Below are positions 1-9,350 of a DNA stretch of 64,000 bases, piece after piece. The stretch spans positions 11,808-75,807 of the forward strand of contig DASYXW010000033.1 in NCBI GenBank assembly GCA_035934405.1. The letters are read 5' to 3'. Made by a program: the position numbers and the translations under genes. Every line of letters begins with the position of its first letter. Positions within the stretch are counted from its first letter, which is position 1. The notes below the pieces were generated by a model. That model worked only from the letters and a program-made list of their open reading frames with translations. It made no database searches and was not told the origin of the DNA. This DNA comes from DASYXW01 sp035934405. GTDB taxonomy: Bacteria > Acidobacteriota > Terriglobia > UBA7540.

Positions 1-1
1 T

Positions 2-1117
2 CATATTCCGGATGGGGCCCGGGTCATCGACCTCAGCCATGCCATGGTGTTGCCGGGCCTGATTGACGCCCACACTCACATCTTCCTTGCCGGACATAAC
101 AGCCTCGAAAGCATTGGCCCTCCGCCGGAGGATTTTGTCAACACGACGCGCGAATACCGCACGTTGGTGGCGCTGGCCAACACCGAGAAAGACCTGCGCG
201 CGGGTTTCACATCTCTGCGCGACCTCGGCAACCACGGCAACATGTACGCCGACGTGGACGTCCGCAACGCCATCAACCGGGGGTTGTTCCAGGGCCCTCG
301 CCTGCAGGTTTCCACGCGCGCCATCTCTACCGCCTTCGAAGCCCTGCAAGGTTCCCCCGAGGCAAACCTCCCTACGGACTACGAGCCGGTGGATTCACCC
401 TGGCAAGCCCGCCGCGCCGTGCAGGAGCAGGTCCGCTATGGGGCCGACTGGATCAAGGTGCGCGCCACCGGCAAGTACGACTTCGACATGGACGGTCGCC
501 TAACGGTCACCCCAACCCTTACGCGGGACGAGGTCGAGGCTATCGTAGACGAGGCGCACAAGCGAGGGGTGAAAGTCTCCTGCCACGCTTTCGGAGGCGA
601 GGGGTTGAGCAACTGCGTTGATGCCGGCGTGGACACCGTGGAGCACGCGGTTGATCTGCCCGATGCCGTGCTGCAGAAGATGCTGGCCAAGGGCATTTAC
701 ATGGTGCCGACCATTTATCACTACCACCTGGCCGAGTATACGATCCGGGACCGCCGGGAGTCGGGCGGCAAGAACAGCCTGGCCCAGATGCGCGACGAAA
801 GCTTCCGCCGGGCCGTGCAGCACGGCATGAAAATCGGCTTTGGAACGGGAGTCGGGCCCTTTCCTCACGGCTCGCAGACCAAGGAGTTCGAGTACATGGT
901 GAAGGACGGCATGACGCCCTGGCAGGCTATCCAGGCGGCGACGTCTGTGGACGCGCGAATGATCGGCTGGCAGGACCGTATCGGGTCCATCGAAAAGGGA
1001 AAGTTTGCTGATATCATCGCGGTCTCAGGTGACCCTCTCACGGACATCACCGAACTCGAGCGAGTCAAGTTTGTGATGAAGGGCGGTGAGGTGGTGCGCG
1101 ACGATTATCGCAAGTAA
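2..1117 (+). CDS. Amidohydrolase family protein, 5' end outside window
   Basis: Metal-dependent amidohydrolase (imidazolonepropionase/prolidase-like branch). The frame is open from base 2, reading into VIDLSHAMVLPGLIDAHTH, so the ATG at 44 is internal and the true start lies to the left. The HxH metal motif (DAHTH), a putative carbamylated Lys (DWIKVRAT), and His in SCHAFGG and TVEHAVD are present, with the C-terminal signature (GSIEKGKFADIIAVSGDPL). Odd: the usual GTD catalytic Asp is replaced, the sequence reading FGTGVGPFPHG. The gene stops 12 bp before the MFS gene and probably shares an operon with it. Substrate cannot be told; family call is firm, activity uncertain. Confidence 0.85.
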   Translation, partial: HIPDGARVIDLSHAMVLPGLIDAHTHIFLAGHNSLESIGPPPEDFVNTTREYRTLVALANTEKDLRAGFTSLRDLGNHGNMYADVDVRNAINRGLFQGPRLQVSTRAISTAFEALQGSPEANLPTDYEPVDSPWQARRAVQEQVRYGADWIKVRATGKYDFDMDGRLTVTPTLTRDEVEAIVDEAHKRGVKVSCHAFGGEGLSNCVDAGVDTVEHAVDLPDAVLQKMLAKGIYMVPTIYHYHLAEYTIRDRRESGGKNSLAQMRDESFRRAVQHGMKIGFGTGVGPFPHGSQTKEFEYMVKDGMTPWQAIQAATSVDARMIGWQDRIGSIEKGKFADIIAVSGDPLTDITELERVKFVMKGGEVVRDDYRK

Positions 1118-1129
1118 CCGGAGAACCTT

Positions 1130-2473
1130 TTGAGCCTGGCTGCATCAGCGCAGACTTTGTCCGGTGAACGCCCCACCCGGGTGCGTTGGCGGATTCTGGC
1201 GCTGCTGACGGTGCTCTCGATGCTCACCTACCTGGACCGGCTCAACCTCAGCATCGCCGGCCGCAGCATTCAAACTGAGTTCGGCTTCACCAACGACACC
1301 ATGGGATGGATCTTCAGCGCCTTCCTGCTGGGCTATGCGCTCTTCCAGATCCCGGGCGGTTGGATGGGCGATCGCTATGGCCCGCGCGGCATGCTGACGG
1401 TCACGATCCTCTCGTGGTCCGTGCTGACAGCGGCCACCGCTCTTTCACCGAAGCTGCCCCTGGCTGTGTGGTTCGGCGTTGCCTGGTCTTTCGCCGTGAT
1501 TCGCTTCACGGTTGGGGTGGGCGAGGCGTCCGCCATGCCGAACGCCAACAAGATTGTCGGCAACTGGATCGCCAGTGCGCGGCGTGGCATCGGCAGCAGC
1601 TCGAACCTCATCGGCATCGGCCTTGGCGGCGCGCTCACGCCTCCGCTCATCGCCTGGGTGATGCAGCGCTACGGATGGCGGTCGTCCTTTTACCTCTGCG
1701 GGGCCATCGGAGTTGTCTTCGCCATCGCCTGGCATTTACTCGTGACCAGCAGGCCTGAGCAGCACCGCCACGTGAATCGGGCCGAACTCGACCTGATTCG
1801 CTCTTCGCAGTCGAGCGGTAAACAGGAGGCGGGTCCGGGGCGCAACCGGCCTCCGTGGTCCAAAATGCTTTCGAGCCCTTCGGTCTGGGGACTGATTCTC
1901 GGCTACTTCTGCCAGGGGTATCCGATCTACTTTTTTCACACTTGGTTCTTCATCTACCTCGTCCGGGTTCGAGGCTTCTCGCTCACCCAGGGAGGCTGGT
2001 GGGACGCAACACCCTATGTTGCGATCGCCTTGTTCGCTCCACTGGGCGGGTTGTTCTCCGACCTGGCCACATCGAAAATCGGCAAGCGGCGAGGCCGCCA
2101 AATGTCGGTCTGGATCGGAATGGGCCTGTCGGCCGCATTGATGTGGGCCGGCGCCAACAGTCCAAGCCCCTACGTCGCTGTGCCCCTGCTGGCCGCCGGT
2201 GGAGGCTTGAATATGTTCGCCGCCGCCAGTTTCTGGGCCACCTGCATCGACCTTACTGAAAATTACGTTGCTTCGCTTACCGCCTTGATGAACACCTTCG
2301 GGAATCTAGGAGGATGGCTCTCGCCCATCGTCACGGCCTACGTCGCAACGCGGTTCGGATGGAACGTGGCCCTTGACGTCACCGCGCTGGTTACCGTCTG
2401 TTCCGGCCTGCTGTGGTTTCTTGTCGATGCCAGCAAGAAGCTCGACGAAGGGTTGGCAGCGGCGAATACATGA
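1130..2473 (+). CDS. MFS transporter, anion:cation symporter-like
   Basis: Inner-membrane major facilitator of 447 residues, about 12 hydrophobic helices. The N-terminal pattern LTYLDRLNLSIAGRSIQ and the loop 2-3 motif GGWMGDRYGPRG are typical of the ACS family (hexuronate, galactonate, phthalate and other organic anion/H+ symporters). It starts with TTG, preceded by GGAGAA at 1120. The downstream MmgE/PrpD gene follows within about 70 bp and the upstream amidohydrolase ends 12 bp before. Context suggests import of a small organic acid for the neighbouring enzymes; the substrate is inference. Confidence 0.88.
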   Translation: MSLAASAQTLSGERPTRVRWRILALLTVLSMLTYLDRLNLSIAGRSIQTEFGFTNDTMGWIFSAFLLGYALFQIPGGWMGDRYGPRGMLTVTILSWSVLTAATALSPKLPLAVWFGVAWSFAVIRFTVGVGEASAMPNANKIVGNWIASARRGIGSSSNLIGIGLGGALTPPLIAWVMQRYGWRSSFYLCGAIGVVFAIAWHLLVTSRPEQHRHVNRAELDLIRSSQSSGKQEAGPGRNRPPWSKMLSSPSVWGLILGYFCQGYPIYFFHTWFFIYLVRVRGFSLTQGGWWDATPYVAIALFAPLGGLFSDLATSKIGKRRGRQMSVWIGMGLSAALMWAGANSPSPYVAVPLLAAGGGLNMFAAASFWATCIDLTENYVASLTALMNTFGNLGGWLSPIVTAYVATRFGWNVALDVTALVTVCSGLLWFLVDASKKLDEGLAAANT

Positions 2474-2544
2474 GACCGGCGAGCGCGCTGAACGCCAAGA
2501 GAATCATCGAGCAGAACACCGGCCGAGGTCGAGGAGGTAAGACG

Positions 2545-4071
2545 ATGGCAATGACAAGGCGGGAGATGGGCCAAATGAGCATGTTGGGTATCGGCGCGAT
2601 GGCCTGCGGCGCGGCGGCATGGCCAGCGTCGCCGGGCGGTCAGGATACGAAGCATGCGAGCCCGCAAGGCAATGGCCCGGACGGTAAAGGCTTGACTCGT
2701 TACGTCGCCGAATTCGTCGTGAACACCACGTATGCCGAGATCCCCGAGGAGGTCATCGAGCTGGGAAAGAAGTCCATCCTGGACGGGTTCGGTCTGGCGT
2801 TGGCAGGCTCGATGGCAGGCAGCGGCAAACTGACTCGCCAGTACCTTGAGTCGCTGGGATTGTGTCGCGCCGAGGCCACCGTGGCCGGTTCGGCCAGGAA
2901 GGTTCCGGCGCGCTTCGCCGCTTATGCCAACGGCATCGGGATCCACGCTGACGATTATGACGATACGCAGCTCGCGGCCGCCCCCGACCGGGTTTACGGC
3001 CTGCTCACTCATCCCACCGCGCCGGTGCTGCCCGCGGCGCTGGCCGCTGCCGAGGCGGCCGGGGCGTCCGGACGCGATCTGGCGGTCGCCTATCATCTGG
3101 GCGTAGAAGTGGAATGCAAAATTGCCGAAGCTATTTCGCCGCGCCACTACGAAGACGGCTTCCATTCCACCGGCACCTGCGGTGTGTTCGGCGCGGCCGC
3201 GGCAGCCTCGAAGGTGCGCAAGTTGGAGCTCGACCCCACCCTGCGCGCGCTGGGCATTGCCGGCAGCGAAGCCGCCGGCCTGCGCGTCAATTTCGGCACC
3301 ATGACCAAGCCGTTTCACGCCGGCCGCGCTGCCGAAGGCGGCATCCTTGCCGCTGATCTTGCGGCCCTGGGCTGGACGGCGACGGATGAAATCCTGGAAG
3401 CGCCCGCCGGCTTTTTCCGCGCCGCCGGTGGCGGCTATGATCTCGATGCGATTCTTCACAAGCTCGGTAATCCCTGGACGTTCGCGTCGCCGGGAATCTC
3501 CATCAAGCCGTTTCCCTCCGGCTCGCTCACTCACCCCGGCATGACGGAGCTGCTGCGCCTCATCCGCCAGAATCACATCACGGCCGCGCAGGTGGAGCGC
3601 CTCGACGTCGGCACCAATCCCTACATGCCCTCGGCGCTCCTGTATCATCAGCCCAGGATTGGATTGCAGGGAAAATTCAGCATGGAATACTGCATGGCGT
3701 TGGCACTGCTTTACGGCAAAGCGACTTTGGGCGACTTCACCAATCAGGCCGTGAACCGCCCCGAGGTTCAAGCGATGGTCAAGAAAGTTCACTTCTACGT
3801 GAGCCCGGAGCTGGAGAAGGCGGGCTACAACAAGATGACCACGATCCTCGACCTCCATCTGCGCGATGGCCGCACGATTTCGGGCCGCGCCGACTTCGCC
3901 AAGGGAAGCCCAGCGAATCCGATGAGCTTCGACGACGTGGAGGCGAAGTTCCGTGACAACGCCGCCTATGCCAAGTGGCCTGCCGCCAAGACTCAGGGGA
4001 TCATTGACGCGGTTCGAAAGCTCGAAGACCTGTCCGACGTACGGACGCTGGCTGCTCTTTGCGCGGCCTAG
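2545..4071 (+). CDS. MmgE/PrpD family protein
   Basis: Protein of 508 residues of the MmgE/PrpD family, which includes 2-methylcitrate dehydratase and cis-aconitate decarboxylase. An open frame extends to 2413 inside the MFS gene, but the ATG at 2545 is preceded by GAGGAGG and is the better start. The first residues (MTRREMGQMSMLGIGAMA) resemble a twin-arginine signal, unusual since most family members are cytoplasmic. Family features seen: VIELGKKSILDGFGLALAG, and YLESLG followed by a VAGSARKVPARFAAYANG segment (acquisition of the classic GxxxHADDYDD region at about residue 135). Works beside a tartrate-dehydrogenase-like enzyme, suggesting hydroxy-dicarboxylate metabolism; exact reaction unknown. 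Confidence 0.85.
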   Translation: MAMTRREMGQMSMLGIGAMACGAAAWPASPGGQDTKHASPQGNGPDGKGLTRYVAEFVVNTTYAEIPEEVIELGKKSILDGFGLALAGSMAGSGKLTRQYLESLGLCRAEATVAGSARKVPARFAAYANGIGIHADDYDDTQLAAAPDRVYGLLTHPTAPVLPAALAAAEAAGASGRDLAVAYHLGVEVECKIAEAISPRHYEDGFHSTGTCGVFGAAAAASKVRKLELDPTLRALGIAGSEAAGLRVNFGTMTKPFHAGRAAEGGILAADLAALGWTATDEILEAPAGFFRAAGGGYDLDAILHKLGNPWTFASPGISIKPFPSGSLTHPGMTELLRLIRQNHITAAQVERLDVGTNPYMPSALLYHQPRIGLQGKFSMEYCMALALLYGKATLGDFTNQAVNRPEVQAMVKKVHFYVSPELEKAGYNKMTTILDLHLRDGRTISGRADFAKGSPANPMSFDDVEAKFRDNAAYAKWPAAKTQGIIDAVRKLEDLSDVRTLAALCAA

Positions 4072-4128
4072 CGGCGCAGGACGAGCGCGGCCACGGCCGC
4101 TCGCCGGCCGGCCTTCGAAGGAGACTCG

Positions 4129-5208
4129 ATGTCTGAAAACGGAGCGCGCAGCTTTACTATTGCAGTGATTCCCGGCGACGGCATCGGCTGCGAGGTGGTG
4201 CCGGCGGCGGTGATGGTGCTCGAAGAGATCGGGAGAAGGTTCGGCATTCAGTTCGAATTCCGGACCTACGACTGGGGCTCCGATTATTACTTCCGTCACG
4301 GCCGCATGATGCCGGTTGACGGCCTCGACCTCCTCCGCGCCTGCGACGCGATTCTGCTGGGAGCCATCGGGCATCCCCGCCTTCAGGACAACATTACGCT
4401 CGACGGCTTGCTGCTGCCGATTCGGAGAGCCTTCGATCAATACGTCAACCTGCGGCCGGCGATTCTCTACGCCGGGGTAAGCTCGCCGCTCAAAGGAGTG
4501 GAGCCCGGCGAAGTGGATATGGTCGTGGTGCGCGAAAACACCGAGGGCGAATACGCCCAGGTGGGTGGATTCGTCCACCACCATGATGCCGGCGAAGTTG
4601 CCGTCCAGTCTTCGGTCTTTACGCGAAACGGTGTTGAGCGGGTCATCCGCTACGCTTTCGAATTGGCGGCGCGGCGCAACGGAAAGAAGCGGGTGACTTC
4701 CATCACCAAGTCCAACGCGCAGGCGTTCGGCATGGTGCTTTGGGATCGCGTCTTCGACCAGTTGAAGTCAGAATACCCGCAAATCGCAACCGAATCGCTG
4801 CTGGTGGACGCGGCCACGATACATTTCCTGCGACGCCCACAGAGCTTTGACGTGGTGGTGGCTTCCAATCTTTTCGGCGATATTCTGAGCGACCTGTCGG
4901 CCGCGCTGACGGGTAGCATCGGTCTGGCGCCCAGCGCCAACCTTGACCCGCTTCGCCGCTTTCCGTCCATGTTCGAGCCGGTACACGGATCGGCTCCGGA
5001 CATTGCGGGCAAAGGAATCGCGAATCCTCTCGCCTCGTTCTTCTCGGCAGCCATGATGCTCGAACACCTCAAGCTCGCCGAGGCGTCGGCTGCCCTTGAC
5101 AACGCCCTTCGCGAGACCTTGCGAGAGGCTCGTGTGCGGACGCCTGACCTGGGCGGCCGCAGCAGCACTCAAGAAGTGGCGGAGGCCGTCGCCGAGAAGA
5201 TCCGTTGA
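4129..5208 (+). CDS. Tartrate/D-malate or isopropylmalate-type dehydrogenase
   Basis: NAD-dependent beta-decarboxylating dehydrogenase, 359 residues, isocitrate/isopropylmalate dehydrogenase fold. Visible: VIPGDGIGCEVVPAA at the N-terminus, the substrate-loop arginine region (DQYVNLRPA), VVRENTEGEY, the Lys-containing TSITKSNAQ, DAATIHFLRRP, the metal-binding SNLFGDILSDLSA and the NAD-binding EPVHGSAPDIAGKGIANP. The WGSDYYFRHGRMMP stretch is more like tartrate dehydrogenase/D-malate dehydrogenase than LeuB. GGAGA lies just before the ATG. Last gene of the catabolic cluster; it converges on atpC. Oxidation plus decarboxylation of a 2-hydroxyacid is expected; which acid is not determined. Confidence 0.85.
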   Translation: MSENGARSFTIAVIPGDGIGCEVVPAAVMVLEEIGRRFGIQFEFRTYDWGSDYYFRHGRMMPVDGLDLLRACDAILLGAIGHPRLQDNITLDGLLLPIRRAFDQYVNLRPAILYAGVSSPLKGVEPGEVDMVVVRENTEGEYAQVGGFVHHHDAGEVAVQSSVFTRNGVERVIRYAFELAARRNGKKRVTSITKSNAQAFGMVLWDRVFDQLKSEYPQIATESLLVDAATIHFLRRPQSFDVVVASNLFGDILSDLSAALTGSIGLAPSANLDPLRRFPSMFEPVHGSAPDIAGKGIANPLASFFSAAMMLEHLKLAEASAALDNALRETLREARVRTPDLGGRSSTQEVAEAVAEKIR

Positions 5209-5286
5209 GCGGACCTGAGTACGATGCCGGCGTGAAGCGCGTGGATTCGGCCCAATTCGGACGGATGGGTGGTTCCAGTAGCTAGG

Positions 5287-5735
5287 CTACTTAGCTAGGC
5301 TCTCGACGCGGCTCGCAACCGCCAGGCGGTTCTGGGCGCGGTCGAGCGCCGCCTGCGCGAGGGCGGCGTCCGCGCCGCCCGCCCCACTGGCCGCGCCCGC
5401 GTTGGCCGCTTTCACCTGTTCCTCGGCGCTCTGGCGGGCGCGTTCGGCCCGCGCCACGTCAATCTCCTCGGCGCGCTCGCAGGCGTCGGCGAGAACCGTC
5501 ACACGGTCGCCAAGCACTTCCACAAAGCCGCCGCTCACGGCGGCATGCCGCGTGACGCCCGTTCCCGTGTATGTCAGCTCGCCGGGTTTCAGCTCAGAGA
5601 GCAGCGGCGCGTGGCCGGGCAGAACGCCGAGGTATCCGCTCTTGCCGGGAATCGAAAGCGCCTCCACCGATTCCCGCGCCACGAGACGCTCCGGGGTTAC
5701 GAGTTCGAGTTGAATCCGGGTTGGCAGTTCACCGC

Positions 5736-5739
<4 letters not shown>
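5287..5739 (-). CDS. atpC: ATP synthase F1 epsilon subunit
   Basis: Epsilon subunit of the F1 central stalk, 150 residues, which regulates hydrolysis and links rotation to the gamma subunit. The beta-sandwich N-domain is clear (LELVTPERLVARESVEALSIPGKSGYLGVLPGHAPLL), followed by the helical hairpin (ARAERARQSAEEQV...ALAQAALDRAQNRLAVAS). Its ATG overlaps the atpD stop by four bases, implying translational coupling. A Gly/Ala-rich stretch (GAASGAGGADAAL) interrupts the helical hairpin, a little longer than usual. Last gene of the operon. Confidence 0.95.
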
Positions 5740-7184
<1,445 letters not shown>

Positions 7185-7224
7185 GAATGCTCCTAAAGTG
7201 CATCAGCCAGAATTGGCAGAGCCA

Positions 7225-7252
7225 ATGTTATCAATAAGTTGACGGCTTTCAA
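7225..7252 (-). promoter_or_regulatory. Candidate sigma-70 promoter for atpD-atpC
   Basis: On the minus strand, TTGAAA and TAACAT are separated by 16 bp, about 40 bp upstream of the atpD ATG. The spacer is one copy of a repeated 18-mer. Prediction from sequence only. Confidence 0.4.
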
Positions 7253-7340
7253 ACGAATAAAACTCATATTTTCAACAACCTGACGGCTTTCATTGCTTTC
7301 TAAAAACGTCGATGCTTTGTTTTCAATAAGTTGACGGCTT
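7231..7340. repeat. Three direct repeats in the atpD leader
   Basis: The 18-mer tcaataagttgacggctt occurs identically at 7231 and 7323 and as a 15/18 copy at 7272. The copies are 41 and 51 bp apart. The rest of the gap up to the DinB gene (7341-7651) has no gene: it holds a 7-bp stem hairpin (7473-7492) and a purine/pyrimidine hairpin cctctccc/gggagagg at 7576-7594 inside a CCCTCACCCC-type dispersed repeat. Confidence 0.6.
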
Positions 7341-7651
7341 CGTTCGTTCATTTTGCATGTTTTGTGATTTTGACGGTCGCGATCTCTTCCAGCATCTTTG
7401 CCAGTGGGGTATCGGTGATTCGTCTCGCAAAAGCCCCATTCCCCGTCTGCTTGGCATCGTTCATGTAGTTATACGGGAGCTTTACCTCCCGTCAAAGAGC
7501 TAAGAGTTGAGGCCTTCGCTTCGGGCGCACATTGGCCGAAGCACGCAAACTCGGCACTACCCTCACCCCGGGCCCCCTCTCCCAAAGGGAGAGGAGATTG
7601 AATCCTAATGATAACGCTTTTCCCCAGGGCTTGCGCCCGCGCACGCGGGCT

Positions 7652-8161
7652 CTAGTCAAACCGCGCATCGTCGGCCGAGGGGCCGTAGATCGCCGGCACG
7701 GGCACGTTGTTGAGGCGCAGATAGACCGTCAGTTGGCCGCGATGATGCGCCAGGTGGGCGAACGTGTCGCGCAGCACGACGTGACGAGGATCTTCGCTCA
7801 CGACGCTGCCCGCGACCAGCAGCTTCCAGGGCTTCAGCAGATGTTCATCGCTCGTCGCCGAAAGCGCGCTGCGAGCCTGAGCCACGGCCTCGTCAAGCGC
7901 CTGCACCAATTCCGCGCTCGTGCGCAGGGGACGCTGGCTGTAGCTTGACCCCCCGGGCGGATTCAGGTCCAAGTCGTCGCGATTGATAATCATCGGCAGC
8001 CAGGACGGCATGGTGGCCACCAGCGTGGCAAGGCGGCCGAGCGCCATGGATTTCTCGTGCGGCTTCCAGTCCTCGCGTCCCTCGGGCACTCGCTCCAGCG
8101 CGCGGCGTGTCCGCCCGGCCTCGGCTTCGAGTTGCGCCACAAACAGGTCCGTCATTTTCAT
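7652..8161 (-). CDS. DinB family protein
   Basis: Small four-helix-bundle protein of 169 residues from the DinB/YfiT superfamily, many of which are metal-dependent thiol transferases or of unknown role. Seen: LEAEAGRTRRALERVPEGREDWKP near the start, the middle SLxxL-type helix region, and the C-terminal HLAHHRGQLTVYLRLNNVPVPAIYGPSAD, which carries the expected metal-ligand histidines. SD GGGAG precedes the ATG, and a perfect TATAAT lies at 8176-8181 further up. It stands between atpG and atpD on the same strand; no link to ATP synthesis is evident, so it is probably part of inserted material. Confidence 0.85.
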   Translation of the reverse strand: MKMTDLFVAQLEAEAGRTRRALERVPEGREDWKPHEKSMALGRLATLVATMPSWLPMIINRDDLDLNPPGGSSYSQRPLRTSAELVQALDEAVAQARSALSATSDEHLLKPWKLLVAGSVVSEDPRHVVLRDTFAHLAHHRGQLTVYLRLNNVPVPAIYGPSADDARFD

Positions 8162-8205
8162 AAGAGAGCTCCCGGATTATAAGATCAAGGCCCTGTCTCG
8201 TCTGA

Positions 8206-8283
8206 GTGGCGCAAACATCGTTTTGTGATGTCTGCGAACTCTCCGGTCGCAGACATGCCAAACGGCGGCATGTCTGCGCCACC
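8206..8283. repeat. 78-bp palindromic repeat, copy 1
   Basis: Begins gtggcgcaaacat and ends atgtctgcgccac, so its ends are inverted copies; internal aacggcggcatg and a second half-palindrome are visible. A second copy in the same orientation lies just upstream of atpG. Looks like a REP/MITE-type dispersed element. Confidence 0.7.
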
Positions 8284-8312
8284 CAATGAACCGACAACGG
8301 AGACCTGACTTG

Positions 8313-8462
8313 CTACTCCTGCGCCGCTGCCCCGCCCACAATCTCGATAATCTCCTTGGTGATCGCCGCCTGGCGCACGCGGTTCATGTAGAGCGTCAGG
8401 GAGTCAATCATGTCGGCGGCATTGTCCATGGCGGTCATTTTGGCGGCGAGCTCCGCCGCCTT
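8313..8462 (-). pseudogene. Duplicated 3' end of atpG
   Basis: About 150 bp encoding the last 48 residues of the ATP synthase gamma subunit, from AAELAAKMTAMD to EIVGGAAAQE and the same TAG stop. It differs from the complete atpG by scattered silent changes and an in-frame loss of four residues (TATN after TAMD). It has no start and runs directly into the 3' end of vapC, so it cannot be expressed as a subunit. Homology to the intact gene also extends a few bases past the stop. Confidence 0.88.
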
Positions 8463-8469
8463 GGTGCTG

Positions 8470-8850
8470 CTACAGTTTCTCCGCTCCGTCAAGCTTGCCG
8501 AGACCCCGGTCGAACGTGCCGAGAGGCAAGTGCCCGGCCTTGCGAGCGAGTTCCAGCAGGAGGCAGTCGGAAAAGCCAACTGCCGGCCGCTCGCGAAAGC
8601 GCCCCAGCGCCGCCGCCACGGCGTCCGAGTCCTGCAAGGTCAAGGTCCGGTGATGTAGAAGCATCTCAACCGCGGCGCCGATCGCGGCGGGGCCGAGTTC
8701 GTACACGGACGAGAGAACCCAGGTCGCCTCCGCCAGAGCCAGGGTGGAGACCCAAGCGCCGCCTTCCGCCCACCCGTCAGCGGCTGCCGCCTGCGGCAGA
8801 TCGTCGCGCGTGATGAGCCTGACGAGGACGTTAGTATCGACGGCGCGCAT
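8470..8850 (-). CDS. vapC: VapC-type PIN domain toxin
   Basis: PIN-domain ribonuclease of 126 residues, the toxin of a type II pair. Acidic active-site residues are in place: VDTNVLVRL (first Asp), the Glu of LALAEATWVL, SDCLLLELAR and the final Asp of LGTFDRGL. The start overlaps the antitoxin by 20 bases, the usual arrangement for coupled translation. It ends 8 bp from the duplicated atpG tail. Target RNA cannot be told from sequence. Confidence 0.9.
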   Translation of the reverse strand: MRAVDTNVLVRLITRDDLPQAAAADGWAEGGAWVSTLALAEATWVLSSVYELGPAAIGAAVEMLLHHRTLTLQDSDAVAAALGRFRERPAVGFSDCLLLELARKAGHLPLGTFDRGLGKLDGAEKL

Positions 8851-9100
8851 GGCGCTCCCGCACCCGCTCGCGGATTCCCTGCTTCAGTTCGGCCAGGGTT
8901 CGAGGTTTCGGAGGCCCCTGCGGAAACAGCGTCCGGTGGATATCCTCCGAACTGAACCGGCCTGCTCGCCGCACCACGATCTTTTCGCCCTCTTCGTTCC
9001 ATTCCAGAACCGATCCCGGTCCAATACCGAGCTTTCGGCGTACGTCGGCGGGTACCGAGATTTGTCCCTGCGCCGTGAGTTTTGAACGAGCTAATGCCAT
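8831..9100 (-). CDS. vapB: VapB-type antitoxin, AbrB/SpoVT fold
   Basis: Antitoxin of about 89 residues with an N-terminal swapped-hairpin AbrB domain (ARSKLTAQGQISVPADVRRKLGIGPGSVLEW) and a C-terminal arm (PRTLAELKQGIRERVRERHARRRY) that should bind the toxin. The ATG at 9100 is chosen; a GTG at 9106 is possible. No Shine-Dalgarno is seen, and a palindrome overlaps the start region, consistent with autorepression. Confidence 0.85.
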   Translation of the reverse strand: MALARSKLTAQGQISVPADVRRKLGIGPGSVLEWNEEGEKIVVRRAGRFSSEDIHRTLFPQGPPKPRTLAELKQGIRERVRERHARRRY

Positions 9101-9108
9101 GTCCACAT

Positions 9109-9122
9109 ATTACCACGGTAAT
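9109..9122. promoter_or_regulatory. Palindromic operator candidate of vapBC
   Basis: attaccacggtaat: two perfect 6-bp inverted arms separated by 2 bp, directly upstream of the antitoxin start. AbrB-type antitoxins normally repress their own operon at such sites; assignment is inference. Confidence 0.45.
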
Positions 9123-9138
9123 GGGTGAAATCCGAGCC

Positions 9139-9291
9139 TGTCATGCTGAGGTCGCCGCGGCGACCGAAGCATCCCGGTAGTTTCTTTTCACGTCTGCGAG
9201 ACAAATGCAGGGATTCTTCGCGGAGTTTACCATGAGCCCCTTCGCTCCGCTCAGGGCGGTTCGTAGAGGAGCGAACCGGCTCAGAATGACA
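9139..9291. repeat. Dispersed imperfect palindrome
   Basis: Opens with tgtcatgctgag and closes with ctcagaatgaca, nearly exact inverted ends (10 of 12 bp), with inner pairs such as ggtcgccgcggcgacc and cttcgctccgctcagg. It fills the gap between atpG and vapB; no gene is seen. This type of 150-bp element is a known class of intergenic repeat in high-GC soil bacteria. Confidence 0.6.
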
Positions 9292-9350
9292 CTCCCCTTC
9301 GCGCTTGGGTGCGAACTCATGAGGCGGCTGCCTAACTGACGACTGACTCG

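Noticed and set aside
2338..4584. 748-residue minus-strand open frame
   Set aside because: Lies opposite the MmgE/PrpD gene; composition and no family motifs mark it as a high-GC antisense shadow.
7231..7340. Repeat cluster considered as a CRISPR array
   Set aside because: Only three copies, uneven spacers and one degenerate unit; no cas genes nearby.
8313..8579. 88-residue frame ending with gamma-subunit residues
   Set aside because: Its first 40 residues are out-of-frame vapC; only the atpG tail is real, recorded as a fragment.
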